Shown: positions 1 through 8,685 of the stretch, piece after piece
Layout of the letters: each line of letters starts with the position of its first letter
How positions within the stretch are numbered: the first letter of the stretch is position 1
Assembly (NCBI GenBank): GCA_964561545.1
Contig: CAZLQF010000007.1
Span: 1 to 64,000 of the forward strand
Direction of reading: 5' to 3'
Length of the DNA stretch: 64,000 nucleotides
Origin: CAZLQF01 sp964561545
GTDB taxonomy: Bacteria; Bacteroidota; Bacteroidia; CAILMK01; CAYYUA01
The notes under the pieces: model-generated
What the model was told of the DNA's origin: nothing
The model's input: the letters and a program-made list of their open reading frames with translations, nothing else
Databases searched by the model: none
Position numbers and translations under genes: made by a program

Positions 1-158
1 TCAAGGGAAAGGCCTTTTTGCTTTTCCTGTTCGTTAGGTCCCTTCGGAACAATGTCCAGCAAAAGCACCGGAACGCCAATATTGGCAAAGTGACAAGCGA
101 TCTGGGAGCCCATCACCCCGGAGCCAAGGACGGTAACGTGGTTGATGTGTCGGTTCAT
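1..158 (-). CDS. 3-hydroxyacyl-CoA dehydrogenase, FadN/FadB-like (5' part only)
   Basis: This is the N-terminal start of a gene that runs off the left edge; about 52 residues are visible. They form the beginning of an NAD-binding Rossmann fold, with the dinucleotide motif GSGVMGSQIACHFANIG followed by the acidic end of beta-2 (LLLDI). This matches the HAD domain that opens FadN-type fused 3-hydroxyacyl-CoA dehydrogenase/enoyl-CoA hydratase proteins of fatty acid beta-oxidation. The fusion partner lies outside the window, so a shorter single-domain HAD is also possible. The start is the ATG at 156-158. A second, single-domain HAD is encoded at 39251. Confidence 0.8.
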   Translation of the reverse strand, partial: MNRHINHVTVLGSGVMGSQIACHFANIGVPVLLLDIVPKGPNEQEKQKGLSL

Positions 159-329
159 GGTATGTTTATTTCTCTTAGCATTTTATCACAAAGCTGAGCA
201 TTCTTGGACAACGCTCCAATGATTAGAATCATTCAATGTTTGTAATGCTTGGGAAATTCGGAAATGTTAAGGGGAAATCAAGGGGAATTGAGAATTTATA
301 GGAATTTACTCCTGAAAGATATATTGATA

Positions 330-710
330 TTAAAAGAAGCGAGGAGAAACAATCTTTGGTGCCTTAAATGATTGTAATTATAACAATGCTTGATCCCCGG
401 TTATTAAAAATTCAGCATTGATATGGTCAGCAAGCTAAAGGAGATTATTGTCGTCTTTGTCCACACAAACATTTGGTAATGGTGCTTGAGGTAAAGTATA
501 TTCTGCACCAAATAATATCAATTTCCTAAACTGCTTTATTTTCCACTCTTCAACGTCAAACTTATTGAACAAATTGTCTGAAAATTCTTGTAAAATCCAA
601 GGTGACACAAAGACTTTTTCGCTAATTTGGCAATAATCATAGACTGAAGAAGCAAAGCCTTTGAATAAAAAGGCTGAGATTAAAACATTGGTATCAAGAA
701 CACCTTTCAT
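330..710 (-). pseudogene. PIN-domain toxin (VapC-like, COG1569 type) broken by two in-frame stop codons
   Basis: The open part (435-710, 91 residues) is a PIN-domain RNase with the first three acidic residues in place: D6 in LDTNVL, E42 in WILQEF and the VDKDDN motif at 83-88. It stops at TAG (435-437). The same frame continues straight on as LADHINAEFLITGDQALL, which carries the fourth PIN acid (TGD), then meets TAA (378-380), then continues LQSFKAPKIVSPRFF to TAA at 330-332. Read through, the frame gives about 126 codons, the usual family length. Two separate nonsense changes therefore truncate an otherwise intact toxin. The start overlaps the antitoxin stop by 4 bp (ATGA). A 91-residue product would lack the last beta strand and an active-site acid and is probably inactive. 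Sequencing error at both sites is the alternative. Confidence 0.8.
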
Positions 711-928
711 GAGATATGCTTGAAAACATCCTCTTCACTGTAAAATCCGCTTTTCCGTGCGTAAGACTCCATTTCCTCTCTTATTTCGTTCATTTCTTTA
801 AGGTAAAGGTATTGATCCAATACCTCTTCTATAAACTCATTAACATCCTTATTCTTTGCTTGAGCGCTTTGTTTAAGCCTTTCCAGCAGTTCTTTGCTAA
901 GGTTAATGTTTGAGCGTTCCATGGTCAT
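707..928 (-). CDS. Antitoxin-like protein paired with PIN toxin
   Basis: This small protein of 73 residues begins with a basic/polar strand-like segment (MERSNINLSKELLERLKQ), typical of ribbon-helix-helix antitoxins, and ends in a charged acidic/aromatic tail that would bind the toxin (about residues 45-73). Its stop overlaps the start of the PIN-domain gene by 4 bp, the classic order and coupling of a type II toxin-antitoxin operon, with the antitoxin first. A second ATG two codons in (922) is an equally good start. It is intact although its toxin partner is interrupted. RHH membership is inferred from the pattern and context. Confidence 0.7.
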   Translation of the reverse strand: MTMERSNINLSKELLERLKQSAQAKNKDVNEFIEEVLDQYLYLKEMNEIREEMESYARKSGFYSEEDVFKHIS

Positions 929-1098
929 TGCTTTTTATTTTATGTCATTCTAATTATTAACCAAACAACCCTTAATGTAGTTCTGGATATTTAACCTTTA
1001 TAACTGAAGAAATTTGTGGGGTCAGTATTGTACGGGAGTAAGCTTAAGGCTTATTAAACATGAACAATTTTTATTAATTTAGTTAAAATTTTTCTACA

Positions 1099-1920
1099 AT
1101 GAAACGCATTTATTCCAAAATCAAAAAGCTCCCCCTAATCCAATTCTGGCTTTTCTAATTCGGATTCATGCTGTTATTTTCCGGCTGTAGCTATCAATAT
1201 GGCCCCCCAATGTTTGGGAAGCAGAACATATACATGGCCAAACCTTCTTATGACAGTACATTCAATACAGAATTGTACGGCACCCTTGATATGGGCATCC
1301 ATTCCGGCTACAAACAAAAAGAAGGAAATTTTTACGCAATGCCGGGACTTCATATGGCTCATGCTGCCTCGTTTTATGACTTATCTTATGGATTGTTCAG
1401 CTACGCAGGGGGCTATAATGTGCAGGCTTTACCTAATGATCAAGGATTAAAAGGATTTTACGGAATTGGCGCGCGGGGATCCGCCAATTTAAACAAAAGG
1501 TTTGGCAGCTTTAAGTGGCGAATTTTAGGGATTGAAGGAGCTTATTCCAGGGAATTTGGCGGCTACCGGCATTTGCGATCGAATGAGGCCTATAGCAATA
1601 AGGATACCATCCAAATGTTCAATACCATGGGCCATTCTATGGAATTCGGACTATCCACGGAATTTGTTTTTGGCGATAAGAGCAATGAAAACTATACTTC
1701 TTACAAAGGCAGCTTCGGATTTTCTGAGACTTTCGATAAAAAAGGGTCGGATGCCCTTTATCTTCAATTGGGCTTAAATCGAAAGATTGCGCAGAATATA
1801 TTCTCTGTTAACTTATACGGAACGCTGGGATATGGCCTTCTCCATTTAGGAATGACCGGAAGCATTCAAATACCCTTAAGCCAGTTTATAGGAAAAAAAT
1901 CAAAGAAATTTGAAAAATAA
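1099..1920 (+). pseudogene. Hypothetical lipoprotein with a stop codon inside its signal peptide
   Basis: The long open frame runs from the ATG at 1168 (250 residues), but that start gives only MLLFSGC, a lipobox with no basic N-region. In the same frame an upstream ATG at 1099 encodes MKRIYSKIKKLPLIQFWLF, a lysine/arginine-rich and hydrophobic leader, followed by TAA (1156-1158), then FGFMLLFSGC. Joined, this is a textbook lipoprotein signal peptide. The mature part is rich in Gly, Tyr and Phe with alternating polar/hydrophobic strands (for example SMEFGLSTEFVFG, ALYLQLGLNRK), so it may be a small beta-barrel or beta-sandwich of the cell envelope. I do not recognise the family. Export is doubtful unless the stop is an error or is bypassed. 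Confidence 0.6.
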
Positions 1921-2488
1921 AATCAAAATACTTCTCTCAATCATTTAATGAAACAAATTTTAATTCAAGAGATTGCAACTCATTTAAATTAAGCTTTATG
2001 AAATATTTCTGTAAAAATCCTTTTAATTATATACCGCTCTTTCACATTTGAAATATTCCGGAAATTTGCCAAAGAGAATGAAAATTAGCAATCAACAGTA
2101 TCCACAACACTACTTCTATATAATTTGCCATAGCATCCTGAATATGAAGGTTTGGAACGACTTCCTTAGAAAGTTTGATCAACAACCACATTTTATAAAA
2201 ACAATTTAAAGAGAGTCGTGCCAAACCTATGCATAAACACGATTTTGTGCTATTAAGCCAAAAGAGCTCACTTAAACTTTCGCGAACCATTCGATCTTCA
2301 TGATTTTACCTTAGGACGTAATAGTAATCCGAAGGACTCAGATTTGCCAGTAAGTTAAGAAAATAGTTTTAAATACTAAAAATTAGGACCTTAATAAAGA
2401 TTTGTAATAGAAGATAATGGTTTAACCTGAAAAGCTATAAAACCTACTTTGAGTGAATAAGCTCTTAAAGAAAAGCATCACTTGAATT
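1921..2488. other. AT-rich intergenic stretch, no gene seen
   Basis: I see no supportable gene, RNA or strong terminator in these 568 bases. An 82-codon minus-strand frame at 2042-2290 has low-complexity, cysteine/leucine-rich composition and no family resemblance, and was rejected. Confidence 0.6.
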
Positions 2489-2884
2489 TCATTCCGCTTT
2501 TTCAACCCACGAGATCGTTACCTTCTTTTTCCCCCATTCCTTGGCTTTTTTAACGTTCTTGCCAAAGTAAATATCGATCTTTTCCGTCCAACGCTTGTTC
2601 ATTTTGTCCTTAACCAAGTAAGTTCCATCAAGGCCTTTAATTTCTACTTCGGTGTTATGGGTTAATCCGGAATCGATCAAATCACGAGAAACAGCAATGC
2701 ACTTCATGCCTGGCTTCAAGGTATCTCCCCATGCAGCAATATTACCCGCACCTTCCCTCGTTTGTTCAGGCAATGAATTGTAAGCACTGGCAGTAACTTC
2801 CATGGTTTTACGATCTTGCGAGCAAGTGGTTAATCCAATCAACGTAACCACACCAAATAATAGGATAAAATGTAAACTTCTCAT
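2489..2884 (-). CDS. 3D (Asp-Asp-Asp) domain lipoprotein
   Basis: A 131-residue exported protein. The leader MRSLHFILLFGVVTLIGLTTC is a signal peptide ending in a lipobox-like LTTC (Cys21; Thr at -1 is less usual). The rest is a small double-psi beta-barrel domain of the 3D family, named for three aspartates, here about D86 (GLDG), D93 (VKD) and D104 (KIDIYF). The terminal FGKNVKKAKEWGKKKVTI matches the usual 3D ending. Family members act on or bind peptidoglycan, similar to lytic transglycosylase MltA and RlpA. The start is placed at the ATG ending at 2884 rather than a TTG two codons upstream. It lies 46 bp downstream of the cobalamin-binding-type gene and could be cotranscribed. Confidence 0.7.
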   Translation of the reverse strand: MRSLHFILLFGVVTLIGLTTCSQDRKTMEVTASAYNSLPEQTREGAGNIAAWGDTLKPGMKCIAVSRDLIDSGLTHNTEVEIKGLDGTYLVKDKMNKRWTEKIDIYFGKNVKKAKEWGKKKVTISWVEKAE

Positions 2885-2930
2885 ATTCAATTTCGCCCAT
2901 GAACAAGACTTTAAAGCAATTGGTTCTTTT

Positions 2931-3848
2931 TTAATCCATGGGAAACTTGATCCAATTTATGCCTTCATGACCAAATTTAAAATGGCTTGGATGCAGGATT
3001 TCTGCTAATATTTCCAGGGAATCCACAATTCTTGGACCTGAACGGTTAAAAAACTGATTGGCCTCGGTAACATAAACCTCGCCATTTTGATAAGCTTTAA
3101 TTGCTTGCCAATCTTCATGGTTGGTTTTCCGGAACTCATGTTTGGTTACATCCAAGGAATAACCGCAAGGCATTAAGACGATTTTATCTGGCTCGTAGGA
3201 TTTCAGGTCGTCAAAACCAATCATAGGAGCATGATCACCTTCCTGACCAAAAGGATATTTAGCATTGGCCATTTCAACAAGCTTAGGAATCCAATTTCCG
3301 GCCATCATCAAGGGATTGACCCATTCCACGCATGCTATGGTGCCCGCGTTATCCAATTTACTGGCTTTGGTTTCCACCTTTTTGGTTCGCGCTTTCAGGG
3401 CATTGATCAATTCCTGCCCTTTTTCCGGAGCCTCAAGTGTTTCAGCTATTTGTTGAATGTCGTTGAATATGTCCTCAAGTTTATTGGGTGATAAGGTTAC
3501 CACTTTGGGTTGGTAATCCAAATGAATATCCACTGCATGCTCTACGTCCTTGGTGCTTGCAGCACAAACCTCACATTGCATTTGGGTAAGAATAATATCG
3601 GGTTTAAGCTGCTTTAGGCGTTCGCCAAGGACTTCGTAAACGGATAAGCCCTGTTTTACCAGATTGTTAACGTTTTTGTCCAATGTTTTACTATCAGAGG
3701 CCGGGGGAATTTTGGATTGGGTACAAATAGGTAGGTCCTCTACTTCACCCGGATAATCACATTCGTGGGACCTCCCTACAACATGATCACCAAATCCCAA
3801 GGCATATACAATTTCCGTACAGTTTGGCAGTAAAGACACAATTCGCAT
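2931..3848 (-). CDS. Cobalamin-binding protein, BtuF-like fold, no signal peptide
   Basis: A 305-residue protein of the periplasmic-binding-protein type III family (BtuF/FecB/TroA). It opens RIVSLLPNCTEIVYALGFGDHVVGRSHECDYP, the standard BtuF opening, followed by a linker helix and the second lobe with GFDDLKSYEPDKIVLMPCGY. It carries the TQMQCEVCA motif seen in the cytosolic cobalamin-binding-protein subgroup. The protein starts directly with the first beta strand and has no signal peptide or lipobox, and no BtuC/BtuD genes are nearby, so a transport role is uncertain. I see no cobalamin riboswitch upstream. The family call is firm; the ligand is inferred from the family name. Confidence 0.75.
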   Translation of the reverse strand: MRIVSLLPNCTEIVYALGFGDHVVGRSHECDYPGEVEDLPICTQSKIPPASDSKTLDKNVNNLVKQGLSVYEVLGERLKQLKPDIILTQMQCEVCAASTKDVEHAVDIHLDYQPKVVTLSPNKLEDIFNDIQQIAETLEAPEKGQELINALKARTKKVETKASKLDNAGTIACVEWVNPLMMAGNWIPKLVEMANAKYPFGQEGDHAPMIGFDDLKSYEPDKIVLMPCGYSLDVTKHEFRKTNHEDWQAIKAYQNGEVYVTEANQFFNRSGPRIVDSLEILAEILHPSHFKFGHEGINWIKFPMD

Positions 3849-4032
3849 AGGCGTAATATTGATTATTTTGCTGGTTTAAATTATAAATTTGAAGTTCAAT
3901 TTAAAAACAACCTTGAAACTAATTTATAAAATCTTGGTCAAGGTTCTTCATGGAATCAAATAACTGGAGAGATTTGTTCGTACCGTTCTGAAAAAGATTC
4001 AAATTTTTAGTTTTATATCATGCAATAGTTAA

Positions 4033-5010
4033 ATGGCAGCCAATATGAAAGGGTCAGAAGCATTAAGGCAATCAAAACAACAAGGATCTGGATATTGGGT
4101 AATGGCTTTTTACAAATATGTTACCATTGATGATCCGGAAAACTTTACGGAAGAGCATCGTGAATTCTGTAAAAATATTGGCATTAAAACGAGGATCATA
4201 GTAGCGGATGAAGGCATCAATGGCGTAGTTTCAGGCTCTATCGAAACCTGCCAACAATACCTAAAGGCGTTAACTTCAATTCCGAAATTCAGTGATATTA
4301 ACTTCAAGATAGACGAAGCACAGCAACCTGCCGTAAGGCGCACCAGGGTACTTCATAAACAAGAAATCGTGAATTCCGGTATAGGACACCTTAAAGAGGA
4401 AATTACGCCCATCAAAAAAACTGGTGAGTATATTGACCCAATGGATTTCAAACGGTTGAAAGATCGGGATGATGTGGTAGTTGTAGATGTCCGTTCGGAT
4501 TATGAACATGCCATGGGAAGTTTCAAAAATGCCGTCAAGCTTGACATTGGCAACTTCCGTGAATTTCCCGATCAATTAAAGGCGCTTGAACCATACAAGG
4601 ACAAAAAGATCATCACTTATTGCACCGGAGGTATTAAGTGTGAAAAAGCCACTTCCCTCCTACTAAAACAAGGCTTTCAGGACGTGGGCCAATTAAAAGG
4701 TGGCATCATCCAATACGCAAAGGAAGCCAAGGGAGAAGATTTTGAGGGCAAATGCTACGTGTTTGATGAACGAATCGTGGTAGATGTTAATCAAGTCAAC
4801 CCAGAATTAATATCCTCATGTCGGCATTGTAGTCAAAAGACCGATCGGATCATTAATTGTGCCAATCCCAAATGCCACGACCGAGTGATCGTATGCGAGG
4901 ATTGCGGCTGGGCTTGGAAAGGTACTTGCTGTCAGGATTGTTATGACCATCCGGATAGGCGACCCTACGATGGTACCGGTTATTACCCTAAGGAAAAAAT
5001 GTTGCACTGA
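4033..5010 (+). CDS. trhO: tRNA uridine(34) 5-hydroxylase, rhodanese-related (TrhO)
   Basis: A 325-residue member of the TrhO/YceA family, which uses oxygen to hydroxylate U34 of tRNAs at C5, the first step toward 5-(carboxy)methoxyuridine. An N-terminal acylphosphatase-like domain (about residues 25-115, FYKYVTIDDP to DEGINGVVSGS) precedes a rhodanese domain (about 135-235) with the family loop CTGGIKC starting at catalytic Cys197. The C-terminus is cysteine-rich (CRHCS, NCANPKC, CEDCGW, CCQDC), as in the family, and probably binds metal. Length is normal. An internal ATG at 4102 (MAFYKY) is an alternative start, but the E. coli homologue also has residues before this point. It appears monocistronic. 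Confidence 0.9.
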   Translation: MAANMKGSEALRQSKQQGSGYWVMAFYKYVTIDDPENFTEEHREFCKNIGIKTRIIVADEGINGVVSGSIETCQQYLKALTSIPKFSDINFKIDEAQQPAVRRTRVLHKQEIVNSGIGHLKEEITPIKKTGEYIDPMDFKRLKDRDDVVVVDVRSDYEHAMGSFKNAVKLDIGNFREFPDQLKALEPYKDKKIITYCTGGIKCEKATSLLLKQGFQDVGQLKGGIIQYAKEAKGEDFEGKCYVFDERIVVDVNQVNPELISSCRHCSQKTDRIINCANPKCHDRVIVCEDCGWAWKGTCCQDCYDHPDRRPYDGTGYYPKEKMLH

Positions 5011-5123
5011 TTGTATCGGATAATTATTCTATACTTAATAGAAGATTGCTACAAAAGAACCACCAAAAGCCCTGAACAATACAACCCTAAGCACTTTACC
5101 TCAATTCTTGTTCAAAAATAATT

Positions 5124-5483
5124 TTAGCGATCCTCAGGTATGGTGATGGCTACAAAAGAATGACCGCCTGCTGCCTTCAATAAAGGTCGCTCTTTGGTAA
5201 TGGTTACTTTTACTTGTTCTATATCCTTGCGCTCCTTCAATGCTTGCTGCCCTATTTGCCAAGCTGCCGTTTCAATAAGGGCTTTTGGCTCCTGCATAAT
5301 GGATTGAACAAGCTCATAAATGGCTTCATAATTAAGCGTATTCGCCAATTTGTCTTTTTCGGGTTCTTTCAAATCCATCTTTACGGCCACATCAACCCAG
5401 TAATCATTCCCGATTTTTTGCTCCTGCTGGTAATAACCAATGGGGGCATTGATTTTCATTTGCTGTAAACCTACCCATGCCAT
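5124..5483 (-). CDS. folB: Dihydroneopterin aldolase
   Basis: FolB (119 residues) converts 7,8-dihydroneopterin to 6-hydroxymethyl-7,8-dihydropterin and glycolaldehyde in folate synthesis. The conserved signature residues are visible: the substrate/catalytic Glu21 (GYYQQEQKIGN), the NYEAIYELV segment with its Tyr52, the pterin-anchoring LIETAAW (Glu71) and the catalytic Lys97 (VTITKER). The length is typical for the family (about 120). It stands alone on the minus strand, between trhO and the divergently oriented gcdH, so it is probably its own transcription unit. Nothing unusual was seen. Confidence 0.9.
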   Translation of the reverse strand: MAWVGLQQMKINAPIGYYQQEQKIGNDYWVDVAVKMDLKEPEKDKLANTLNYEAIYELVQSIMQEPKALIETAAWQIGQQALKERKDIEQVKVTITKERPLLKAAGGHSFVAITIPEDR

Positions 5484-5630
5484 GAAGAGATTTTCTTTAA
5501 ATTCCTTTTAATTTGAACATTCAGGCATTGAAAACTATTCAACTACAAGCATTGATTGATTGTTTACGATCAAAACTTTGTAATGCAATCAACACGTACT
5601 TATTTGTACGTCAACCTTTGTGAAATTAGC

Positions 5631-5638
5631 TATTTTTG
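5631..5638 (+). promoter_or_regulatory. Bacteroidota-type -7 box (TAnnTTTG) upstream of gcdH
   Basis: TATTTTTG lies 21 bases before the gcdH start codon and matches the Bacteroidota -7 consensus TAnnTTTG. TTTG at 5603-5606 or 5617-5620 could be the -33 element, but neither has ideal spacing. Confidence 0.4.
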
Positions 5639-5659
5639 CGCTGACAAAATTACCCTATT

Positions 5660-6838
5660 ATGGCAACAGATCAATATCAACACCATGATTACTTCCAAAT
5701 AGATGACCTTTTAACCGAAGAGCATCACCTCATTCGTGATTCTGTACGGAGCTGGGTTAAAAAGAACTTGTCCCCCATTATTGAAGACCAAGCACTTAAA
5801 GGGGAATTTCCGGATCATATCATCAAAGAACTTGGCGAGATTGGTGCCTTTGGCCCTAACATTCCTAAAGAATATGGTGGGCAAGGGTTGGATGACATAT
5901 CCTATGGCCTTATCATGCAAGAACTTGAGCGATGTGATTCAGGAATACGATCCACTGCCTCTGTTCAGGGTTCTTTGGTGATGTATCCCATTTATCGTTA
6001 TGGTTCTGAAGAACAAAGGCAAAAATACCTGCCCAAACTAGCAACTGGTGAATATTTTGGATGCTTTGGTTTAACTGAGCCCAACCATGGCTCTGATCCG
6101 GGTAGCATGGAAAGCAAATTTACCGATGAAGGTGATCATTACCTGCTCAATGGTTCAAAGATGTGGATCTCTAATTCGCCTTTATCGGACATTGCTATTG
6201 TTTGGGCCAAAAACGATGAAGGCAAGATTCAAGGCTTGATTGTGGAAAGTGACCTGGAAGGCTTCAGTGCTCCCGAGATTCACGGCAAATGGTCATTAAG
6301 AGCCTCAACCACCGGAGAATTGGTTTTTGATAATGTAAAAGTACCCAAAGAAAACCTATTGCCCAATGTCGAAGGCCTAAAAGGACCGCTTTCATGCTTG
6401 TCTTCAGCCAGGTATGGCATAGCATGGGGCTCCATTGGCGCTGCCCTTGAATGCTACGATACTGCGCTAAGGTATGCCAAGGAAAGAACCCAATTTGATC
6501 GACCTGTAGGAGCTTTCCAGCTGATCCAAAAGAAACTGGCTGAAATGATCACTGAAATATCCAAAGCCCAATTGATGGCTCATAGGTTGGGCCAGCTTAA
6601 AAATGAAGGCAAAGCTTCTCCTCAACAAATATCCATGGCGAAGCGCAATAATGTAGAAATGGCACTCAATGTAACCCGGGAAGCCAGGCAAATATTGGGT
6701 GGTATGGGTATTACCACAGAATATCCAATCATGCGCCACATGATGAATCTGGAATCAGTAATTACCTACGAAGGAACGCACGAAATTCACCTCCTTATCA
6801 CAGGCAGTGATGTTACGGGATTGAATGCGTTTAAGTAA
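5660..6838 (+). CDS. gcdH: Glutaryl-CoA dehydrogenase (acyl-CoA dehydrogenase family)
   Basis: A 392-residue FAD enzyme that oxidises and decarboxylates glutaryl-CoA to crotonyl-CoA in lysine and tryptophan breakdown, passing electrons to ETF. The three-part acyl-CoA dehydrogenase layout is clear: N-terminal helices, middle beta domain with CFGLTEPNHGSDPG and KMWISNSP, and C-terminal helices with RTQFDRPVGAFQLIQ and ARQILGGMGI. The catalytic base Glu371 sits in TYEGTHEIH, as in human GCDH, and IRSTASVQGSLVMYPI is typical of the glutaryl-CoA subgroup. Crotonyl-CoA would feed into the 3-hydroxybutyryl-CoA dehydrogenase step, encoded at 39251. A TAnnTTTG promoter box lies just upstream. Confidence 0.9.
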   Translation: MATDQYQHHDYFQIDDLLTEEHHLIRDSVRSWVKKNLSPIIEDQALKGEFPDHIIKELGEIGAFGPNIPKEYGGQGLDDISYGLIMQELERCDSGIRSTASVQGSLVMYPIYRYGSEEQRQKYLPKLATGEYFGCFGLTEPNHGSDPGSMESKFTDEGDHYLLNGSKMWISNSPLSDIAIVWAKNDEGKIQGLIVESDLEGFSAPEIHGKWSLRASTTGELVFDNVKVPKENLLPNVEGLKGPLSCLSSARYGIAWGSIGAALECYDTALRYAKERTQFDRPVGAFQLIQKKLAEMITEISKAQLMAHRLGQLKNEGKASPQQISMAKRNNVEMALNVTREARQILGGMGITTEYPIMRHMMNLESVITYEGTHEIHLLITGSDVTGLNAFK

Positions 6839-6940
6839 GGGTTAGAGGTTGGCTGTTCTAAGCCAATGATTAAAGATTGTCCTTCAAATGTGTCATCAAA
6901 ACTTAATCCTTTTAAAAAAAGACCCAAAAAATAAAAAACC

Positions 6941-8356
6941 ATGACTCAAATCAAGTTTGGTACAGACGGATGGCGAGCTATCATAGCCCAAGAATTTACC
7001 ACCTACAATTTAAAAAGAATCGGACAAGCCACAGCTTGGTGGATCAAAAGACACTATCCTGATCAGCCTTCAGTGGTCATAGGCCATGATTGCCGGTTTG
7101 GAGGGGACCTTTTTTCCAAGACTGCTGCTCAAATCCTGGCCCATGAAGGGATTAAGGTATTTTTGGCTGAAGGTTTTTCTTCAACGCCCATGGTATCTCT
7201 GGGCACGGCTCAATATAAAGCTGATGCAGGCATTGTAATTACTGCCAGCCACAACCCTCCTATTTACAACGGCTTCAAGATCAAGGCCAATTATGGCGGT
7301 CCTGCGGTACCCTCTATGATCCAGGAAGTAGAAGATTTGATCCCTGATTATTTTGATGATGAAGACCAGCTTAAAAACTTAGACCAGTTGGTTGAAAACG
7401 ATCAAGTAACATTTATTGACCTGGAATCCCTCTACGTTGATCATGCCGAAGAGCATTTTGACATGGATGCGATCCGAAGTTCGGATCTTAAAATTGCTTA
7501 TGATGCCATGTATGGAACCGGGCAAAATGCCATGAAAAGGCTCTTACCAGACTCCAAGTTTGTTAATTGTCATATCAACCCTTATTTCAACCAAACTCCG
7601 CCAGAGCCGATCGTTAAGAACCTCGGTGATTTTGCTGAGATGATCAAATATTCCAATGATATTCATGCAGGTCTGGCGACCGATGGGGATGCTGACCGGT
7701 TGGGTATGTTCAATAACAAAGGAGAATTCATTGATTCTCATCATTTGATCCTTCTATTGATCAATTATTTGTACAACCATAAATCCCAAACTGGTAAGGT
7801 TATTACTTCTTTTTCCTGTACGAGCAAGGTTAAAGTGATGTGCGAAAAATTTGGGCTCGACCATATTGTAACCAAAATTGGCTTTAAGCATATCTGTGAT
7901 GTAATGCTAAGCCAAGACGAGCCCACGTTGGTTGGCGGCGAAGAATCCGGGGGCGTTACCATTAAAGACCACATACCTGAAAGAGATGGCATTTGGGTAG
8001 CGCTTACCATTTTTGAATTCATGGCCAAAACAGGCAAAAGCCTTGATGAGCTTATTCAGGAAGTTTATGATATCACAGGTTCATTCTCCGTAGAGCGCAG
8101 TGACCTCCATATTAAAGCGGCCCAAAAGCAAAAGGTGATGGAACAATGCCAGAACAATGAATTCAAATCATTTGGCGTATTTGAAGTTCAAGATGTAGAA
8201 GATGTGGATGGCTACAAATTTCACCTTGGAAAAGATCAATGGGTTATGATCCGGCCTTCCGGAACTGAGCCTGTTCTTAGAACTTATGCAGAAGCTCCCA
8301 CAAGGGAAGAAGCACTGCATATTCTTAAAGAAACGGAAAAAACCATTGCAGATTAA
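6941..8356 (+). CDS. Phosphoglucomutase/phosphomannomutase family protein
   Basis: A 471-residue alpha-D-phosphohexomutase that interconverts hexose 1- and 6-phosphates through a phosphoserine. All four family loops are present: the phospho-serine loop TASHNPPIYNG (Ser103), the magnesium-binding DGDADRLG (from Asp248), the sugar-binding GGEESGG (332-338) and the phosphate-binding RPSGTEP (from Arg438). The opening IKFGTDGWRAIIA is characteristic of the Bacteroidota/archaeal phosphoglucomutase subgroup. Whether glucose, mannose or glucosamine is preferred cannot be told from sequence alone. The gene is followed by a strong intrinsic terminator and seems monocistronic, with about 100 bp separating it from gcdH. 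Confidence 0.88.
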   Translation: MTQIKFGTDGWRAIIAQEFTTYNLKRIGQATAWWIKRHYPDQPSVVIGHDCRFGGDLFSKTAAQILAHEGIKVFLAEGFSSTPMVSLGTAQYKADAGIVITASHNPPIYNGFKIKANYGGPAVPSMIQEVEDLIPDYFDDEDQLKNLDQLVENDQVTFIDLESLYVDHAEEHFDMDAIRSSDLKIAYDAMYGTGQNAMKRLLPDSKFVNCHINPYFNQTPPEPIVKNLGDFAEMIKYSNDIHAGLATDGDADRLGMFNNKGEFIDSHHLILLLINYLYNHKSQTGKVITSFSCTSKVKVMCEKFGLDHIVTKIGFKHICDVMLSQDEPTLVGGEESGGVTIKDHIPERDGIWVALTIFEFMAKTGKSLDELIQEVYDITGSFSVERSDLHIKAAQKQKVMEQCQNNEFKSFGVFEVQDVEDVDGYKFHLGKDQWVMIRPSGTEPVLRTYAEAPTREEALHILKETEKTIAD

Positions 8357-8374
8357 AGCTGTCATTACGGGTTA

Positions 8375-8407
8375 AAAAAGGTTGGGCCTCCTGGCCCAGC
8401 CTTTTCT
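8375..8407 (+). terminator. Intrinsic terminator after the phosphohexomutase
   Basis: A 13-bp stem (8376-8388 with 8393-8405, one G-T pair) around the loop TCCT, with A-rich and T-rich flanks, 19 bases after the stop codon. The remaining bases up to the next gene (8408-8685) show nothing else notable. Confidence 0.85.
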
Positions 8408-8685
8408 TATCTTAGCAGCGTCTTGCAGCCATAATAAGGAAGACTTACTGCCTAATTGAGTACAGTAAAAAAAGCAACACCGCACCCTATTTTCTTACGT
8501 AAGAGACTTTGCCGTAGAGCCTGCAGTATTCCTTCTAAGTTCTATTTAATGATAATATTATTGAAATGGTGCAACAAGTAATGAACCATTAACTTCTATG
8601 AAACTTTGCTATGATTGGGTAAGAGACTCTGAATAAACTTGATTCGTATTTCTTTTTGGATAAGCATTTCTTGACCGAGCATCAT

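Noticed and set aside
2042..2290. 82-codon minus-strand open frame
   Set aside because: Composition rich in Leu/Ser/Cys, no family likeness, no start context; lies in an AT-rich intergenic stretch.
3849..4032. Possible cobalamin riboswitch upstream of the BtuF-like gene
   Set aside because: No B12-box (GCCACTG) or paired helices were found on the minus strand.
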